Positions 49,233-58,188 of a DNA stretch of 64,000 nt are shown here, one piece after another. Under the pieces are notes generated by a model, which was given only the letters and a program-made list of their open reading frames with translations, had not been told where the DNA came from and made no database searches. The position numbers were made by a program, and so were the translations under genes. Every line of letters starts with the position of its first letter. Positions within the stretch are counted from its first letter, which is position 1. Source of the DNA: Flavobacterium sedimenticola (GTDB taxonomy: Bacteria; Bacteroidota; Bacteroidia; Flavobacteriales; Flavobacteriaceae); contig NZ_JASGBP010000001.1 of the NCBI RefSeq assembly GCF_030053345.1, forward strand, positions 620,001-684,000, given 5' to 3'.

Positions 49233-50573
49233 TTAGTTTTTATTTAAAATTTTCTCAAGCGTTGCTTTTTTATTGATAACGTCTACCATAGATTGCAGGT
49301 AGTCTTGTTGTTTGGCATACAACTGTTGCTGTGCTTCGGTGAAGTCGAAACTCGAAGACAAGCCTTCGCGAAACTTAATGGATTGTTTGTTTTCGATGCG
49401 TTCGGCCAAACTCAAATTGTTTTTGGCGGTAGCAAATTGCTCCAAACTGTATTCGTAATCGCTTTTTGCTTTTTGGAATTGCAATTGCAGCTTTTGTTCG
49501 GTTTCGGTTAATTGGGTTTTGGCTTGTTCGAAGGCGATTTTCGCTTGTTGCGTGCGAGCGCTTCTGCCGAAACTGCTGAAAACAGGAATGTTTAAATTCA
49601 ACCCTAAGTTAGAATAGTTCAACCATTTTTGATCCGACGCAAAAAATCGGAATTCGTTGTTGAAAGCATTGTAACCAAAATTAACGGCTGCCCCAATAGA
49701 GGGTAAGGCTTTGCTTTTTTCAAACAACATCAACAATCGTTTTGATTCCTGATTGTTCTGACCGATTTTGTAATCGATGTTATTCGTTACATTAAATTCT
49801 TCTTTCAACAAAGCCAAATCCAGGTTGTTGTCGGTGAGTGCCGATAAATTGTCGGTTAGGATTAACTCTTTTTCCAGCGGAATCCCCAACACCAATTTCA
49901 ACATGTTGTTGGCAATGGTTTTCATACGAACGGAATACTGTAAAGAACTTTCTATCGACGCCAAGGTTAACTGAAGTTGCTCTACATTTTCTTCCTCGAT
50001 TAATCCGTTTTTAAAAACTTCTCGGGTATCGTTGAGCGTTTTGGTCAAAATGGTTTTGTTTTTTTCCAAAATCAAAACGCTTTCTTGTGCCAATAATACA
50101 TTGCCGTAAGAGTTGATGACAATTTCTTTCAGCTCTTGTTGGGTTTTTACCTTGGCGTTTTCCGAGATTTTTAAATACGTACGTGCCGATTGTAATCCTA
50201 CCAAATACGAACCGTCAAAAATAAGCTGACTTAATGTGGCTCGGGCATTCATGTTGTGTTTGGTTCCGAAAGCCACTTCAGCAAATTCACCCGGATTTCC
50301 GCCAAAAAATTCGGCCGGAATCAACGATTTTTGCAATTCAAAATTGTTTTGGTAGTCCACCACGGCATTGAGTTGCGGCAAACCAATGGTGGTGGTTTCC
50401 CACTTTTTCTTTTTGGCGGCTTCTACGTCTCGATTGGCGTTGATGGCCGAATAGTTGTTTTGCAAGGCATGATCAATGGCTTGTTGCAAACTAAACGAAT
50501 ACGATTGCTGTGGTTCTTGAGCCCATAAGCTGCTTACGGCCAAGAGAAATGTTAGTACTAATTTGTTTTTCAT
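49233..50573 (-). CDS. TolC-family outer-membrane efflux channel
   Basis: A 446-residue protein with signal peptide MKNKLVLTFLLAVSSLWA and two long helical outer-membrane efflux repeats, separated by a short strand region, as in TolC. I use ATG 50573, 10 bp below the tetR stop. The earlier in-frame ATG at 50642 lies inside tetR. It provides the exit duct for the tripartite pump. Confidence 0.92.
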   Translation of the reverse strand: MKNKLVLTFLLAVSSLWAQEPQQSYSFSLQQAIDHALQNNYSAINANRDVEAAKKKKWETTTIGLPQLNAVVDYQNNFELQKSLIPAEFFGGNPGEFAEVAFGTKHNMNARATLSQLIFDGSYLVGLQSARTYLKISENAKVKTQQELKEIVINSYGNVLLAQESVLILEKNKTILTKTLNDTREVFKNGLIEEENVEQLQLTLASIESSLQYSVRMKTIANNMLKLVLGIPLEKELILTDNLSALTDNNLDLALLKEEFNVTNNIDYKIGQNNQESKRLLMLFEKSKALPSIGAAVNFGYNAFNNEFRFFASDQKWLNYSNLGLNLNIPVFSSFGRSARTQQAKIAFEQAKTQLTETEQKLQLQFQKAKSDYEYSLEQFATAKNNLSLAERIENKQSIKFREGLSSSFDFTEAQQQLYAKQQDYLQSMVDVINKKATLEKILNKN

Positions 50574-50583
50574 AGATTGATGA

Positions 50584-51180
50584 TTATATATTGAATTTCT
50601 GTAAATGTTTTTCGAGTTCAGTAATGCCTTCCGGCGTTGCAATCGCCCGGGTATGGTACTCCAAAGCTTTAGCTTCCAGTTCGTAGGCCTCTTTTTCCAA
50701 CATGGTGTTTTCGTTGATGGAAAAAATCAGCGTGTAATAAAATTTGACAGCAGCCTCAATGTCAGTCTCTTTTCGGTATAACCCTTCGGCAATTCCTTTG
50801 ATAATGTTTTGTCGAAACATATGGCTGCAATCTTCAATTTCATTGGCCATCATCTTTTCATAGATTTCAGGGTAATGTTTTTTTAATTGATAAGCCGGCG
50901 ATTGGTCAAACGATTGAAACATCTGTTTGAACATTTCTCTCATTTCGAAGTTCTCGGCAATAGCATTGTGATTTTGCGCTAAGACTTCATCCATCATGGC
51001 GTGAATTTTTTGATGCACTACTTCGGTACCTTCTTCAATTAGCTTTTCTTTGTTGCTGAAATATTTGTAAATCGTTTTTTTGGAGATACACATTTCACAA
51101 GCAATATCATCCATGGTAACGCTTTTAAAACCTAGTTTCAAAAACATGTCTGTTGCTTTTTTGATGATTTTATCTTTCAT
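50584..51180 (-). CDS. TetR-family transcriptional regulator of the efflux operon
   Basis: A 198-residue repressor. The N-terminal TetR HTH (residues about 5-50, KATDMFLKLGFKSVTMDDIA followed by MCISKKTIYKYFSNKEKL) is clear. The rest is a helical ligand-binding domain. It is the first gene of the tetR-tolC-hlyD-RND operon. An inverted repeat at 51244-51273 is its likely operator, implying self-regulation and induction by a pump substrate. I use ATG 51180 (MKDKIIKK). Confidence 0.9.
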   Translation of the reverse strand: MKDKIIKKATDMFLKLGFKSVTMDDIACEMCISKKTIYKYFSNKEKLIEEGTEVVHQKIHAMMDEVLAQNHNAIAENFEMREMFKQMFQSFDQSPAYQLKKHYPEIYEKMMANEIEDCSHMFRQNIIKGIAEGLYRKETDIEAAVKFYYTLIFSINENTMLEKEAYELEAKALEYHTRAIATPEGITELEKHLQKFNI

Positions 51181-51232
51181 TTGTTTAGGGGGTATCAGAA
51201 TTGCACTGCCATACAATTCTTAAATAATGCGG

Positions 51233-51273
51233 CAAAAGTATAATGGAAACTTTTAACACTAAAATAGTTTCCA
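51233..51273 (-). promoter_or_regulatory. TetR operator and -7 motif of the efflux operon
   Basis: TGGAAACT and AGTTTCCA (51244-51251 and 51266-51273) form a perfect 8-bp inverted repeat with 14-bp spacer. It lies directly upstream of the minus-strand -7 motif TACTTTTG (51233-51240), covering the -33 region. The TetR product would block polymerase here. The divergent gene at 51352 might also be affected. Confidence 0.65.
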
Positions 51274-51351
51274 AAGTATTAACGTAAATTTAACATTCGC
51301 CCCTTGCTTGATTAAAACCATTATTTGAATTACATTAGCCAAAAAAACTTC

Positions 51352-52326
51352 ATGCGTGCTGTTTCCCAATACCAAGACATAATTTCCAACCATTTTGAGG
51401 CTTTAGCTTTAAAGAATGAACCTAAAAATTTATACGAGCCCATTCGCTACATTCTTTCCTTAGGTGGTAAGCGTCTTCGTCCGGTTTTAACGTTGATGGC
51501 CGCTGAGGTTTTTGAGGCCGATTGCCGATTGGCATTGCCGGCAGCTACCGCTGTGGAAGTGTTTCATAACTTTTCATTGATTCATGATGACATCATGGAT
51601 GATGCGCCGCTGCGCAGGGGGAAAGAAACGGTGCATGAAAAATGGGATGTGAACACCGGGATACTTTCGGGCGATGCTATGTTAATTTTAGCCTATCGTT
51701 ATTTTGAGAGCTACGAGCCGGAAACGTTTCAAAAATTAGCCCGATTATTCAGTAAAACGGCACTTGAGGTATGCGAAGGCCAACAGTACGATGTGGATTT
51801 TGAAACCCGGGACGATGTTACCATTCCCGAATATTTAAAAATGATTGAGTTTAAGACTGCGGTTTTGGTCGGCGCGGCCATGAAAATGGGTGCCATTGTA
51901 GCCGAAACCTCAGAGGAAAATGCCTCGGCTATTTACGATTTCGGGCTCAATTTAGGGATAGCCTTTCAATTGCAAGACGACTTTTTGGATGCTTTCGGCA
52001 ATCCCGAAACGTTCGGAAAGCAAGTAGGAGGTGACATCATCGAAAACAAAAAAACCTATTTGTATCTGAAAGCCATGGAGTTTGCCCAACCGGAGGAGAA
52101 AGAACAGCTGCTGCATTTATTTTCAATTCAACCCCATGACAATACCGATAAAATCAATTCGGTCAAGCGAATCTTTACCCAAACGGGTGCCGCCGAGGCC
52201 ACGCAAAGTGCTATTCAGGAATACACCCTGAAGGCTTTTCAAACACTTGATACTATGAATATCAGTGAGGCTAAAAAAATCATTTTGAGAGCCTTTGGCG
52301 ATAAATTGATGAGCAGAAATGTCTAA
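51352..52326 (+). CDS. Polyprenyl diphosphate synthase
   Basis: A 324-residue trans-isoprenyl diphosphate synthase. The first aspartate-rich motif is DDIMDDAPLRRGKE (about residue 83), the second QLQDDFLD (about 209), and GGKRLRP (about 37) precedes the first. It lengthens isoprenoid diphosphates for quinone tails (menaquinone in this group) or undecaprenyl-type carriers. I use the first ATG at 51352. Nine codons of frame upstream start only with TTG. Confidence 0.92.
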   Translation: MRAVSQYQDIISNHFEALALKNEPKNLYEPIRYILSLGGKRLRPVLTLMAAEVFEADCRLALPAATAVEVFHNFSLIHDDIMDDAPLRRGKETVHEKWDVNTGILSGDAMLILAYRYFESYEPETFQKLARLFSKTALEVCEGQQYDVDFETRDDVTIPEYLKMIEFKTAVLVGAAMKMGAIVAETSEENASAIYDFGLNLGIAFQLQDDFLDAFGNPETFGKQVGGDIIENKKTYLYLKAMEFAQPEEKEQLLHLFSIQPHDNTDKINSVKRIFTQTGAAEATQSAIQEYTLKAFQTLDTMNISEAKKIILRAFGDKLMSRNV

Positions 52327-52389
52327 ATTTGTATAGGATACCTTATTCAAAAGAGTATTGCAGACGTTTACTTTAAATCCCATTTTCAT

Positions 52390-52740
52390 TTGTTTGTAGC
52401 GCCATTAAATACCGATCAATTGCTCTCGGAAGCCGAGAAAGAAAATCTGTATGCCAAACTGATTGAGCAACTCAACAAAGATTTCAATTTGGCCAACGAA
52501 CCGGTCGATTTTCCGCAAAGCACTTCTCCCCATGAACTCAAAGTACAATTGCATGAAAAAATCTACCGATTAATTCAGTACCAATACACGGAACTCCTCA
52601 ACTTACTATATATTATCGACGTTCCCGAAGAGAATATCAAGCAATTGCAAGGTGCTGACACCATGCAACTTTCCGAGCAAATCGCCTTTCTGATTTTACG
52701 AAGAGAATGGATGAAGGTTTGGTTTCGAAACCGCTATTAA
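52390..52740 (+). CDS. Uncharacterised flavobacterial protein (116 aa), non-ATG start
   Basis: A 116-residue acidic helical protein ending NRY. I recall similar small proteins in other Flavobacteria but no function. No ATG is available near the N-terminus. The likely start is TTG at 52390, so the true start is uncertain by some codons. The frame is the same as that of the synthase upstream, separated by its stop and 63 nt, and probably cotranscribed. The last 4 nt overlap the converging gene. Confidence 0.6.
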   Translation: MFVAPLNTDQLLSEAEKENLYAKLIEQLNKDFNLANEPVDFPQSTSPHELKVQLHEKIYRLIQYQYTELLNLLYIIDVPEENIKQLQGADTMQLSEQIAFLILRREWMKVWFRNRY

Positions 52741-53123
52741 AACTTTTTTAAAAACGAATTTACAACACCATTAACAATGCCGCTTCCCAAGTCGCGAACC
52801 CCACTGGGATTGAAAGAATCTATTCGGCTTCCGTCAAAATTATAAATCGGAAACGATTTAGTATTCGTTACATAATATTGATTGCTAACATTGACATAAT
52901 GGTCATTCATTTGTGTCATCGGGTTGTAAACCACAAGTAAATATTGGTTGCTGTAATTTTTAATGTCAGTAAGATACAGGTTAAATGAAATGTCTTTGAC
53001 ATTTAAAGTTGCAGCATTGGTTGAGAATGAATGGTTCGTTTTTCCCAAAACCAACGAAACCGGCTGTTGTGAAAATCCTGCCAAACTAAAAAGCAGAAAC
53101 AAAGAAGAAAATAATGTTTTCAT
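52737..53123 (-). CDS. Secreted protein of unknown function (128 aa)
   Basis: A 128-residue protein with signal peptide MKTLFSSLFLLFSLAGFSQ. The mature part is beta-rich with Asn and Tyr, without cysteines or known motif. It ends in a helix reaching a basic FLKKF tail. It follows the outer-membrane protein gene by 3 nt, so the two are probably one operon. Confidence 0.65.
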   Translation of the reverse strand: MKTLFSSLFLLFSLAGFSQQPVSLVLGKTNHSFSTNAATLNVKDISFNLYLTDIKNYSNQYLLVVYNPMTQMNDHYVNVSNQYYVTNTKSFPIYNFDGSRIDSFNPSGVRDLGSGIVNGVVNSFLKKF

Positions 53124-53126
53124 AAC

Positions 53127-53675
53127 TCAAAAATAAACTCTTACAAAAGGCATAAAGGCATCGCTGTAAATGTCTTTATCTCTGTCAAACAATACATTAA
53201 ATCGCGCACCAATCGTAACGTTCTCGGCACAATAACCGGCGCCTAAATACAATCCGGTATTCCAAAAACTTCTTTTAATATTGCCATACAAATCGGCGTA
53301 GGTGTTATTCACGTTAACTTCTTCCAATTCCACCGATAATTGTATTTCTTCAATTGGATTGTACAATCCGATCAAACTCGCACCGATCACGTTAGAAGTG
53401 TAAAAATTTTTCTGTTTCAAATGGCTGTATTGCAAACTCACACCGGCAGCAAAAGGGCTGTTAAACCGGTAAATGGCACTGGGTGCTATGGTAATGTCCG
53501 TAAAATCATTGCCGACCGCTAATCCAAATCCGCCTCCAAATTGCACATGATCCCAAAAACTGTCGGTTTTAGCTTTAGGTGAATTTTGTTCTTGCGAAAA
53601 TCCGGTATTCGAAACGGTCAAAAATAGTAGAAATGACCCTAATTTTACAAGAGTTTTAAATGGATTCATTTGCAT
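53127..53675 (-). CDS. Outer-membrane beta-barrel-like protein (182 aa)
   Basis: A 182-residue protein. A signal peptide (MNPFKTLVKLGSFLLFLTVSNTGFSQ) is followed by alternating hydrophobic and polar strands (VQFGGGFGLAVGNDFTDITIAPS) ending with an aromatic C-terminus (VRVYF), as in small outer-membrane barrels. The ATG two codons later is an equal alternative start. First gene of a two-gene unit with 52737-53123. Confidence 0.75.
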   Translation of the reverse strand: MQMNPFKTLVKLGSFLLFLTVSNTGFSQEQNSPKAKTDSFWDHVQFGGGFGLAVGNDFTDITIAPSAIYRFNSPFAAGVSLQYSHLKQKNFYTSNVIGASLIGLYNPIEEIQLSVELEEVNVNNTYADLYGNIKRSFWNTGLYLGAGYCAENVTIGARFNVLFDRDKDIYSDAFMPFVRVYF

Positions 53676-53719
53676 CGCAATGTGTATATTTATTTAGCGT
53701 TATAAATGTACTAAAAACA

Positions 53720-53750
53720 TTGAAAGATTATTACAAATGTCATACTTTTG
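53720..53750 (+). promoter_or_regulatory. Promoter of sucA
   Basis: TTG (53720-53722), 20 nt, TACTTTTG (53743-53750), close to the Bacteroidota promoter consensus. The leader to the ATG at 53791 is about 35 nt. Confidence 0.75.
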
Positions 53751-53790
53751 CATCTGATTTTCTAATACTAAGATTATATAGCGATAAATC

Positions 53791-56562
53791 ATGGATAGGT
53801 TTTCCTTTTTAAATGCAGCACACACCGAATTTTTTGCCGATTTATACGAACAATACCTTCAAAATCCCGACAGCGTAGAGCCAAGTTGGCGCGCCTTTTT
53901 TCAAGGGTTCGACTTCGGAATGACGACCTATAACGAGGAGCAAGCCGAAGGGCAGGTCGTTTATGCCTCAGACAGCAATCAGGATTGTAGCGTTGTTTCC
54001 GATAAATTGCAAAAAGAATTTAATGTTTTACGATTGATTGATGGCTACAGAACCCGTGGTCATTTGTTTACCCAAACCAATCCGGTACGTGAAAGAAGAA
54101 CCTATTCTCCTAATCTCGATATTGAAAATTTTGGTTTGTCAACGGCCGATTTAGATACTGTGTTTGATGCCGCTAAGATTCTAGGAAAGCAACCCACAAC
54201 GCTACGACAAATCCTCGAGCATCTTAAAAATATTTACTGTCAGCACATCGGTATCGAATACATGCATATGGAAAACCCGATTTTTGTGAATTGGGTACAA
54301 GAGCGAATCAACAGTAACGATAACCAGCCGAATTTTAATGCCGAACAAAAGAAACACATCTTGGGCAAGTTAAATGAAGCGGTTTCTTTCGAAAACTTTT
54401 TGCATACTAAATATGTCGGACAAAAACGCTTCTCACTCGAAGGAGGTGAAAGTTTAATTCCGGCTCTCGATGCCGTGATTGAAGCTGCAGCCGAAAAAGG
54501 CGTAGAGCATTTTGTAATGGGAATGGCACACCGCGGTCGTTTGAATACGTTGGCCAACATCTTCGGAAAACCAACCCAAGATATCTTCTCCGAATTCGAT
54601 GGAAAAGACTACGATAAAGAATATTTCGACGGCGATGTAAAATACCACTTAGGGTTAACCGCCGAGCGAAAAACCAGTTCGGGTAAAAAAATCAACATTA
54701 ACTTGGCACCGAATCCATCACACTTGGAGACCGTAGGTGCTGTGATTGAAGGAATTACCCGTGCCAAACAAGATAAATATTTCCCGGATGATTTCTCCAA
54801 AGTATTGCCTATTGCCGTTCACGGGGATGCGGCCGTAGCCGGACAAGGTATCGTGTATGAAATTATTCAAATGTCGCAACTCGACGGGTATAAAACCGGT
54901 GGTACCATTCACATCGTGATTAACAACCAAGTGGGCTTTACCACCAACTATCTCGATGCGCGTTCGTCTACCTATTGTACCGACATTGCCAAAGTGACCT
55001 TGTCTCCGGTATTGCACGTTAACGCCGATGATACCGAAGCCGTTGTACACGCGATGTTGTTTGCGTTGGACTTCCGTATGCAGTTTGGTCGCGATGTGTT
55101 TATCGATTTGTTAGGGTATAGAAAATACGGTCACAACGAAGGCGATGAGCCGCGCTTTACCCAACCGGTATTGTACAAAATCATTGCCCGTCATAAAAAC
55201 CCAAGAGATATTTATGCCGAACAATTGATTACCTCGGGTATAGTCGATGCGGCTTACATCACCAAAATAGAAAACGAATACAAAGCCAAGTTGGATGAAA
55301 ACCTACAGGCTTCTCGTAAAAAAGATAAAACCATCATCAAGCCGTTTATGCAAGATGAATGGAAAGGATTCGTACAGGTTTCTGATGACGAAATGCTGAA
55401 AAAAGTCGATACCCAATTCGATAAAAAGAAATTGGACGCCATTTTAGAAACCATTTCCACCTTACCGGCCGATAAAAAATTCATCAACAAGATTACCAAA
55501 ATCGTTACCGACCGCAAAACGATGTACGACAACGACGCCATCGATTGGGGAACAGCCGAAACCTTGGCGTATGGTACGCTCTTGACTGAGGGATACGATG
55601 TGCGTATTTCCGGTCAGGATGTGGAGCGTGGTACTTTCTCGCACCGTCATGCCGTCGTAAAAGTGGAAGACAGCGAAGAAGAGGTAATTTTGTTAAATAC
55701 GTTAAAAGACAAAAAAGGAAAGTTCAACGTCTTCAATTCGTTTCTTTCCGAATATGGGGTTCTTGGGTTTGACTACGGTTACGCCCTAGCCAATCCGAAT
55801 GCCTTGACCATTTGGGAAGCGCAGTTCGGGGATTTCTCCAATGGCGCCCAAATCATGATTGACCAATACATTTCGTGTGGGGAAGACAAATGGAACAACC
55901 AAAACGGAATCGTACTCTTGTTACCGCACGGCTACGAAGGACAAGGCGCCGAACACTCGTCGGCCCGTATGGAGCGTTACTTGCAATTGTGCGCCCGTCA
56001 CAATATGTATGTAGCCGATTGTACCACACCGGCCAACTTCTTCCACTTGTTGCGTCGCCAAATGAAAACGAAATTCCGCAAACCGTTGGTGGTATTTTCG
56101 CCAAAAAGTTTGTTGCGTCACCCGTTGTGTGTGTCCACTCGCGAAGAATTGTACAACGGTCAGTTCCAAGAAGTCATCGACGATACGTCGGTTGACAAGA
56201 AAAAAGTAAAAACACTGGTATTCTGTACCGGAAAATTCTATTACGATATTTTGGCCGAAAGAGAAAACTTGGGTCGAAATGATGTAGCTTTGGTACGCCT
56301 TGAGCAGTTGTTCCCGTTACCGGTGGAGCAATTGAAAGCTGTGATTGCGAGTTATCCGAATGCCGACGATTTCGTTTGGGCACAGGAAGAACCAAAAAAC
56401 ATGGGTGCTTACAGCTATATGCTCATGAATTTCGACTTGGTGCCGTGGCGTTTGGCTTCGTTAAAAGCCTATGCTGCACCGGCTGCCGGAAGTCACACGC
56501 GCGACAGAAGACGTCATGCCGATGCGATTCGTATGGTATTTGACAAGAATTTATTCCGTTAG
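53791..56562 (+). CDS. sucA: 2-oxoglutarate dehydrogenase E1 component
   Basis: A 923-residue thiamine-diphosphate enzyme of the TCA cycle. The N-terminal E1 motif FLNAAHTEFFADLYEQY, the catalytic His region GMAHRGRLN (about residue 245), and the diphosphate site with GDAAVAGQG followed by INNQVGFTT (about 345-380) are present. The transketolase-like C-terminal half contains GYEGQGAEHSSARMER. It decarboxylates 2-oxoglutarate and passes succinyl to E2, encoded by the next gene. Confidence 0.96.
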   Translation: MDRFSFLNAAHTEFFADLYEQYLQNPDSVEPSWRAFFQGFDFGMTTYNEEQAEGQVVYASDSNQDCSVVSDKLQKEFNVLRLIDGYRTRGHLFTQTNPVRERRTYSPNLDIENFGLSTADLDTVFDAAKILGKQPTTLRQILEHLKNIYCQHIGIEYMHMENPIFVNWVQERINSNDNQPNFNAEQKKHILGKLNEAVSFENFLHTKYVGQKRFSLEGGESLIPALDAVIEAAAEKGVEHFVMGMAHRGRLNTLANIFGKPTQDIFSEFDGKDYDKEYFDGDVKYHLGLTAERKTSSGKKININLAPNPSHLETVGAVIEGITRAKQDKYFPDDFSKVLPIAVHGDAAVAGQGIVYEIIQMSQLDGYKTGGTIHIVINNQVGFTTNYLDARSSTYCTDIAKVTLSPVLHVNADDTEAVVHAMLFALDFRMQFGRDVFIDLLGYRKYGHNEGDEPRFTQPVLYKIIARHKNPRDIYAEQLITSGIVDAAYITKIENEYKAKLDENLQASRKKDKTIIKPFMQDEWKGFVQVSDDEMLKKVDTQFDKKKLDAILETISTLPADKKFINKITKIVTDRKTMYDNDAIDWGTAETLAYGTLLTEGYDVRISGQDVERGTFSHRHAVVKVEDSEEEVILLNTLKDKKGKFNVFNSFLSEYGVLGFDYGYALANPNALTIWEAQFGDFSNGAQIMIDQYISCGEDKWNNQNGIVLLLPHGYEGQGAEHSSARMERYLQLCARHNMYVADCTTPANFFHLLRRQMKTKFRKPLVVFSPKSLLRHPLCVSTREELYNGQFQEVIDDTSVDKKKVKTLVFCTGKFYYDILAERENLGRNDVALVRLEQLFPLPVEQLKAVIASYPNADDFVWAQEEPKNMGAYSYMLMNFDLVPWRLASLKAYAAPAAGSHTRDRRRHADAIRMVFDKNLFR

Positions 56563-56702
56563 GAGCTGATTCCCGCTGTCCGCTATATCTTTTGTTTTGT
56601 CCTTCGACTCCCGAAGTTTCGGTACAGGATAACAAAACAAAAGGATGCCGCTTCCATCGGGGCTAGATTTGAGATTAAGAGGAGAATGTCCGGTGGACAT
56701 TC
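56563..56702 (-). repeat. Structured flavobacterial intergenic repeat between sucA and sucB
   Basis: On the minus strand, TAGCCCCGATGGAAGCGGCA opens an element of about 100 bp that ends with an AGCGGGAATCAGCTCC-type tail next to the sucA stop. Inside, TTTTGTTTTGT and ACAAAACAAAA form an 11-bp stem enclosing a CTTCG/CGAAG hairpin. A second perfect palindrome, GAATGTCC-GGT-GGACATTC, follows at 56684-56702. Similar ends occur at 36202 and in part at 62721. It may affect sucA mRNA stability or read-through to sucB. Confidence 0.65.
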
Positions 56703-56745
56703 GGTAAAACTATAAAACCAATAACATAAACTAAAATATAGTAGT

Positions 56746-57975
56746 ATGATTTTAGAAATGAAAGTCCCTTCACCGGGCGAATCGATTAAAGAAGTAGAAA
56801 TTGCCACTTGGTTAGTACAGGACGGTGATTATGTAGAAAAAGACCAAGCCATTGCTGAGGTAGACTCTGATAAAGCTACCTTAGAATTACCGGCAGAAGC
56901 CAGTGGTATCATTACCCTGAAAGCTTCCGAAGGTGATGCAGTAGCGGTAGGTGCCGTGGTTTGTTTAATCGACACCGGTGCCGCCAAACCAAGCGGTGCA
57001 GCTCCGGCTCCGGCTGCTGAAGTTAAAGCGGAAGCACCGAAAGCAGAGGAGAAAAAACCAGAAGCACCCAAAGCGGCTCCGGCTCCGGCCACAACGTATG
57101 CGGCTCAAACACCGTCTCCGGCGGCTCGTAAAATATTAGAAGAAAAAAACATACAACCCTCTGACATCGTAGGCACCGGAAAAGGCGGACGCATTACCAA
57201 AGAAGATGCCGTTAATGCGGTACCTTCCATGGGAACGCCAACCGGAGGTAGCCGCGGTACCGAAAGAACCAAGTTGTCGATGTTGCGTCGTAAAGTAGCC
57301 GAAAGATTAGTATCGGCCAAAAACGAAACGGCGATGTTAACTACGTTCAACGAGGTGGATATGACGAATATCTACGCGTTGCGCGATCAGTACAAGGAAG
57401 AATTCAAAGCCAAACACGGTTTAGGCTTAGGCTTTATGTCGTTCTTTACCAAAGCGGTAACCCGCGCGTTACAATTATACCCGGATGTGAACTCGATGAT
57501 TGACGGGCAAGAGAAGATTTCTTATGACTTCTGCGATATTTCGGTAGCGGTTTCCGGCCCTAAAGGTTTGATGGTTCCGGTTATGCGCAATGCCGAATTA
57601 TTATCGTTCCGCGGGGTAGAAGCCGAAATTAAAAGATTGGCGTTGCGTGCACGTGACGGACAAATCACCGTGGACGAAATGACCGGCGGAACGTTTACCA
57701 TTTCTAACGGTGGTGTTTTTGGAAGTATGTTGAGTACGCCGATTATTAATCCGCCGCAATCGGGGATTTTGGGGATGCACAACGTGGTAGAAAGACCTAT
57801 CGTAAGAAACGGACAAATCGTCATTGCACCGGTAATGTATGTAGCGTTATCGTATGACCACCGTATTATTGACGGGCGTGAGTCGGTTGGATTCCTAGTA
57901 GCGGTCAAAGAAGCGTTAGAAAATCCGGTTGAAATTTTAATGGACAACAACCCTAAGAAAGCTTTAGAGCTGTAG
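56746..57975 (+). CDS. sucB: 2-oxoglutarate dehydrogenase E2 component (dihydrolipoamide succinyltransferase)
   Basis: A 409-residue enzyme. The N-terminal lipoyl domain carries the lipoyl-lysine in EVDSDKATLELPA (about residue 43). An Ala/Pro/Glu/Lys-rich linker follows, then a peripheral-subunit-binding domain (PAARKILEEKNI). The catalytic acyltransferase domain ends with LSYDHRIIDGRE (about 366), where the His and Asp act. It transfers succinyl from E1 to CoA. Confidence 0.96.
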   Translation: MILEMKVPSPGESIKEVEIATWLVQDGDYVEKDQAIAEVDSDKATLELPAEASGIITLKASEGDAVAVGAVVCLIDTGAAKPSGAAPAPAAEVKAEAPKAEEKKPEAPKAAPAPATTYAAQTPSPAARKILEEKNIQPSDIVGTGKGGRITKEDAVNAVPSMGTPTGGSRGTERTKLSMLRRKVAERLVSAKNETAMLTTFNEVDMTNIYALRDQYKEEFKAKHGLGLGFMSFFTKAVTRALQLYPDVNSMIDGQEKISYDFCDISVAVSGPKGLMVPVMRNAELLSFRGVEAEIKRLALRARDGQITVDEMTGGTFTISNGGVFGSMLSTPIINPPQSGILGMHNVVERPIVRNGQIVIAPVMYVALSYDHRIIDGRESVGFLVAVKEALENPVEILMDNNPKKALEL

Positions 57976-58011
57976 GGTTTCTACCGCCTCGGATGAGGCG
58001 CCTATATATGT

Positions 58012-58049
58012 AAATCCCGTCTTGTTATAAAGAGACGGGATTTTTTTTT
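58012..58049 (+). terminator. Terminator after sucB
   Basis: AAATCCCGTCT / AGACGGGATTT 11-bp stem with a 10-nt loop and nine T. A smaller GCCTC/GAGGC hairpin (57986-57999) lies just before it. Confidence 0.85.
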
Positions 58050-58188
58050 GGTAAAAAGGGTTCTTATTGCACTTTAAAAGAAGTACATCCGGAGAATAAA
58101 AACTATTCTTGAAGATAATTCATGAAAAGTATAGCTTATTATTTATTTTAGCGGACTAAATTTTTTTTGCATTTTTTTCCTTTTTCCC

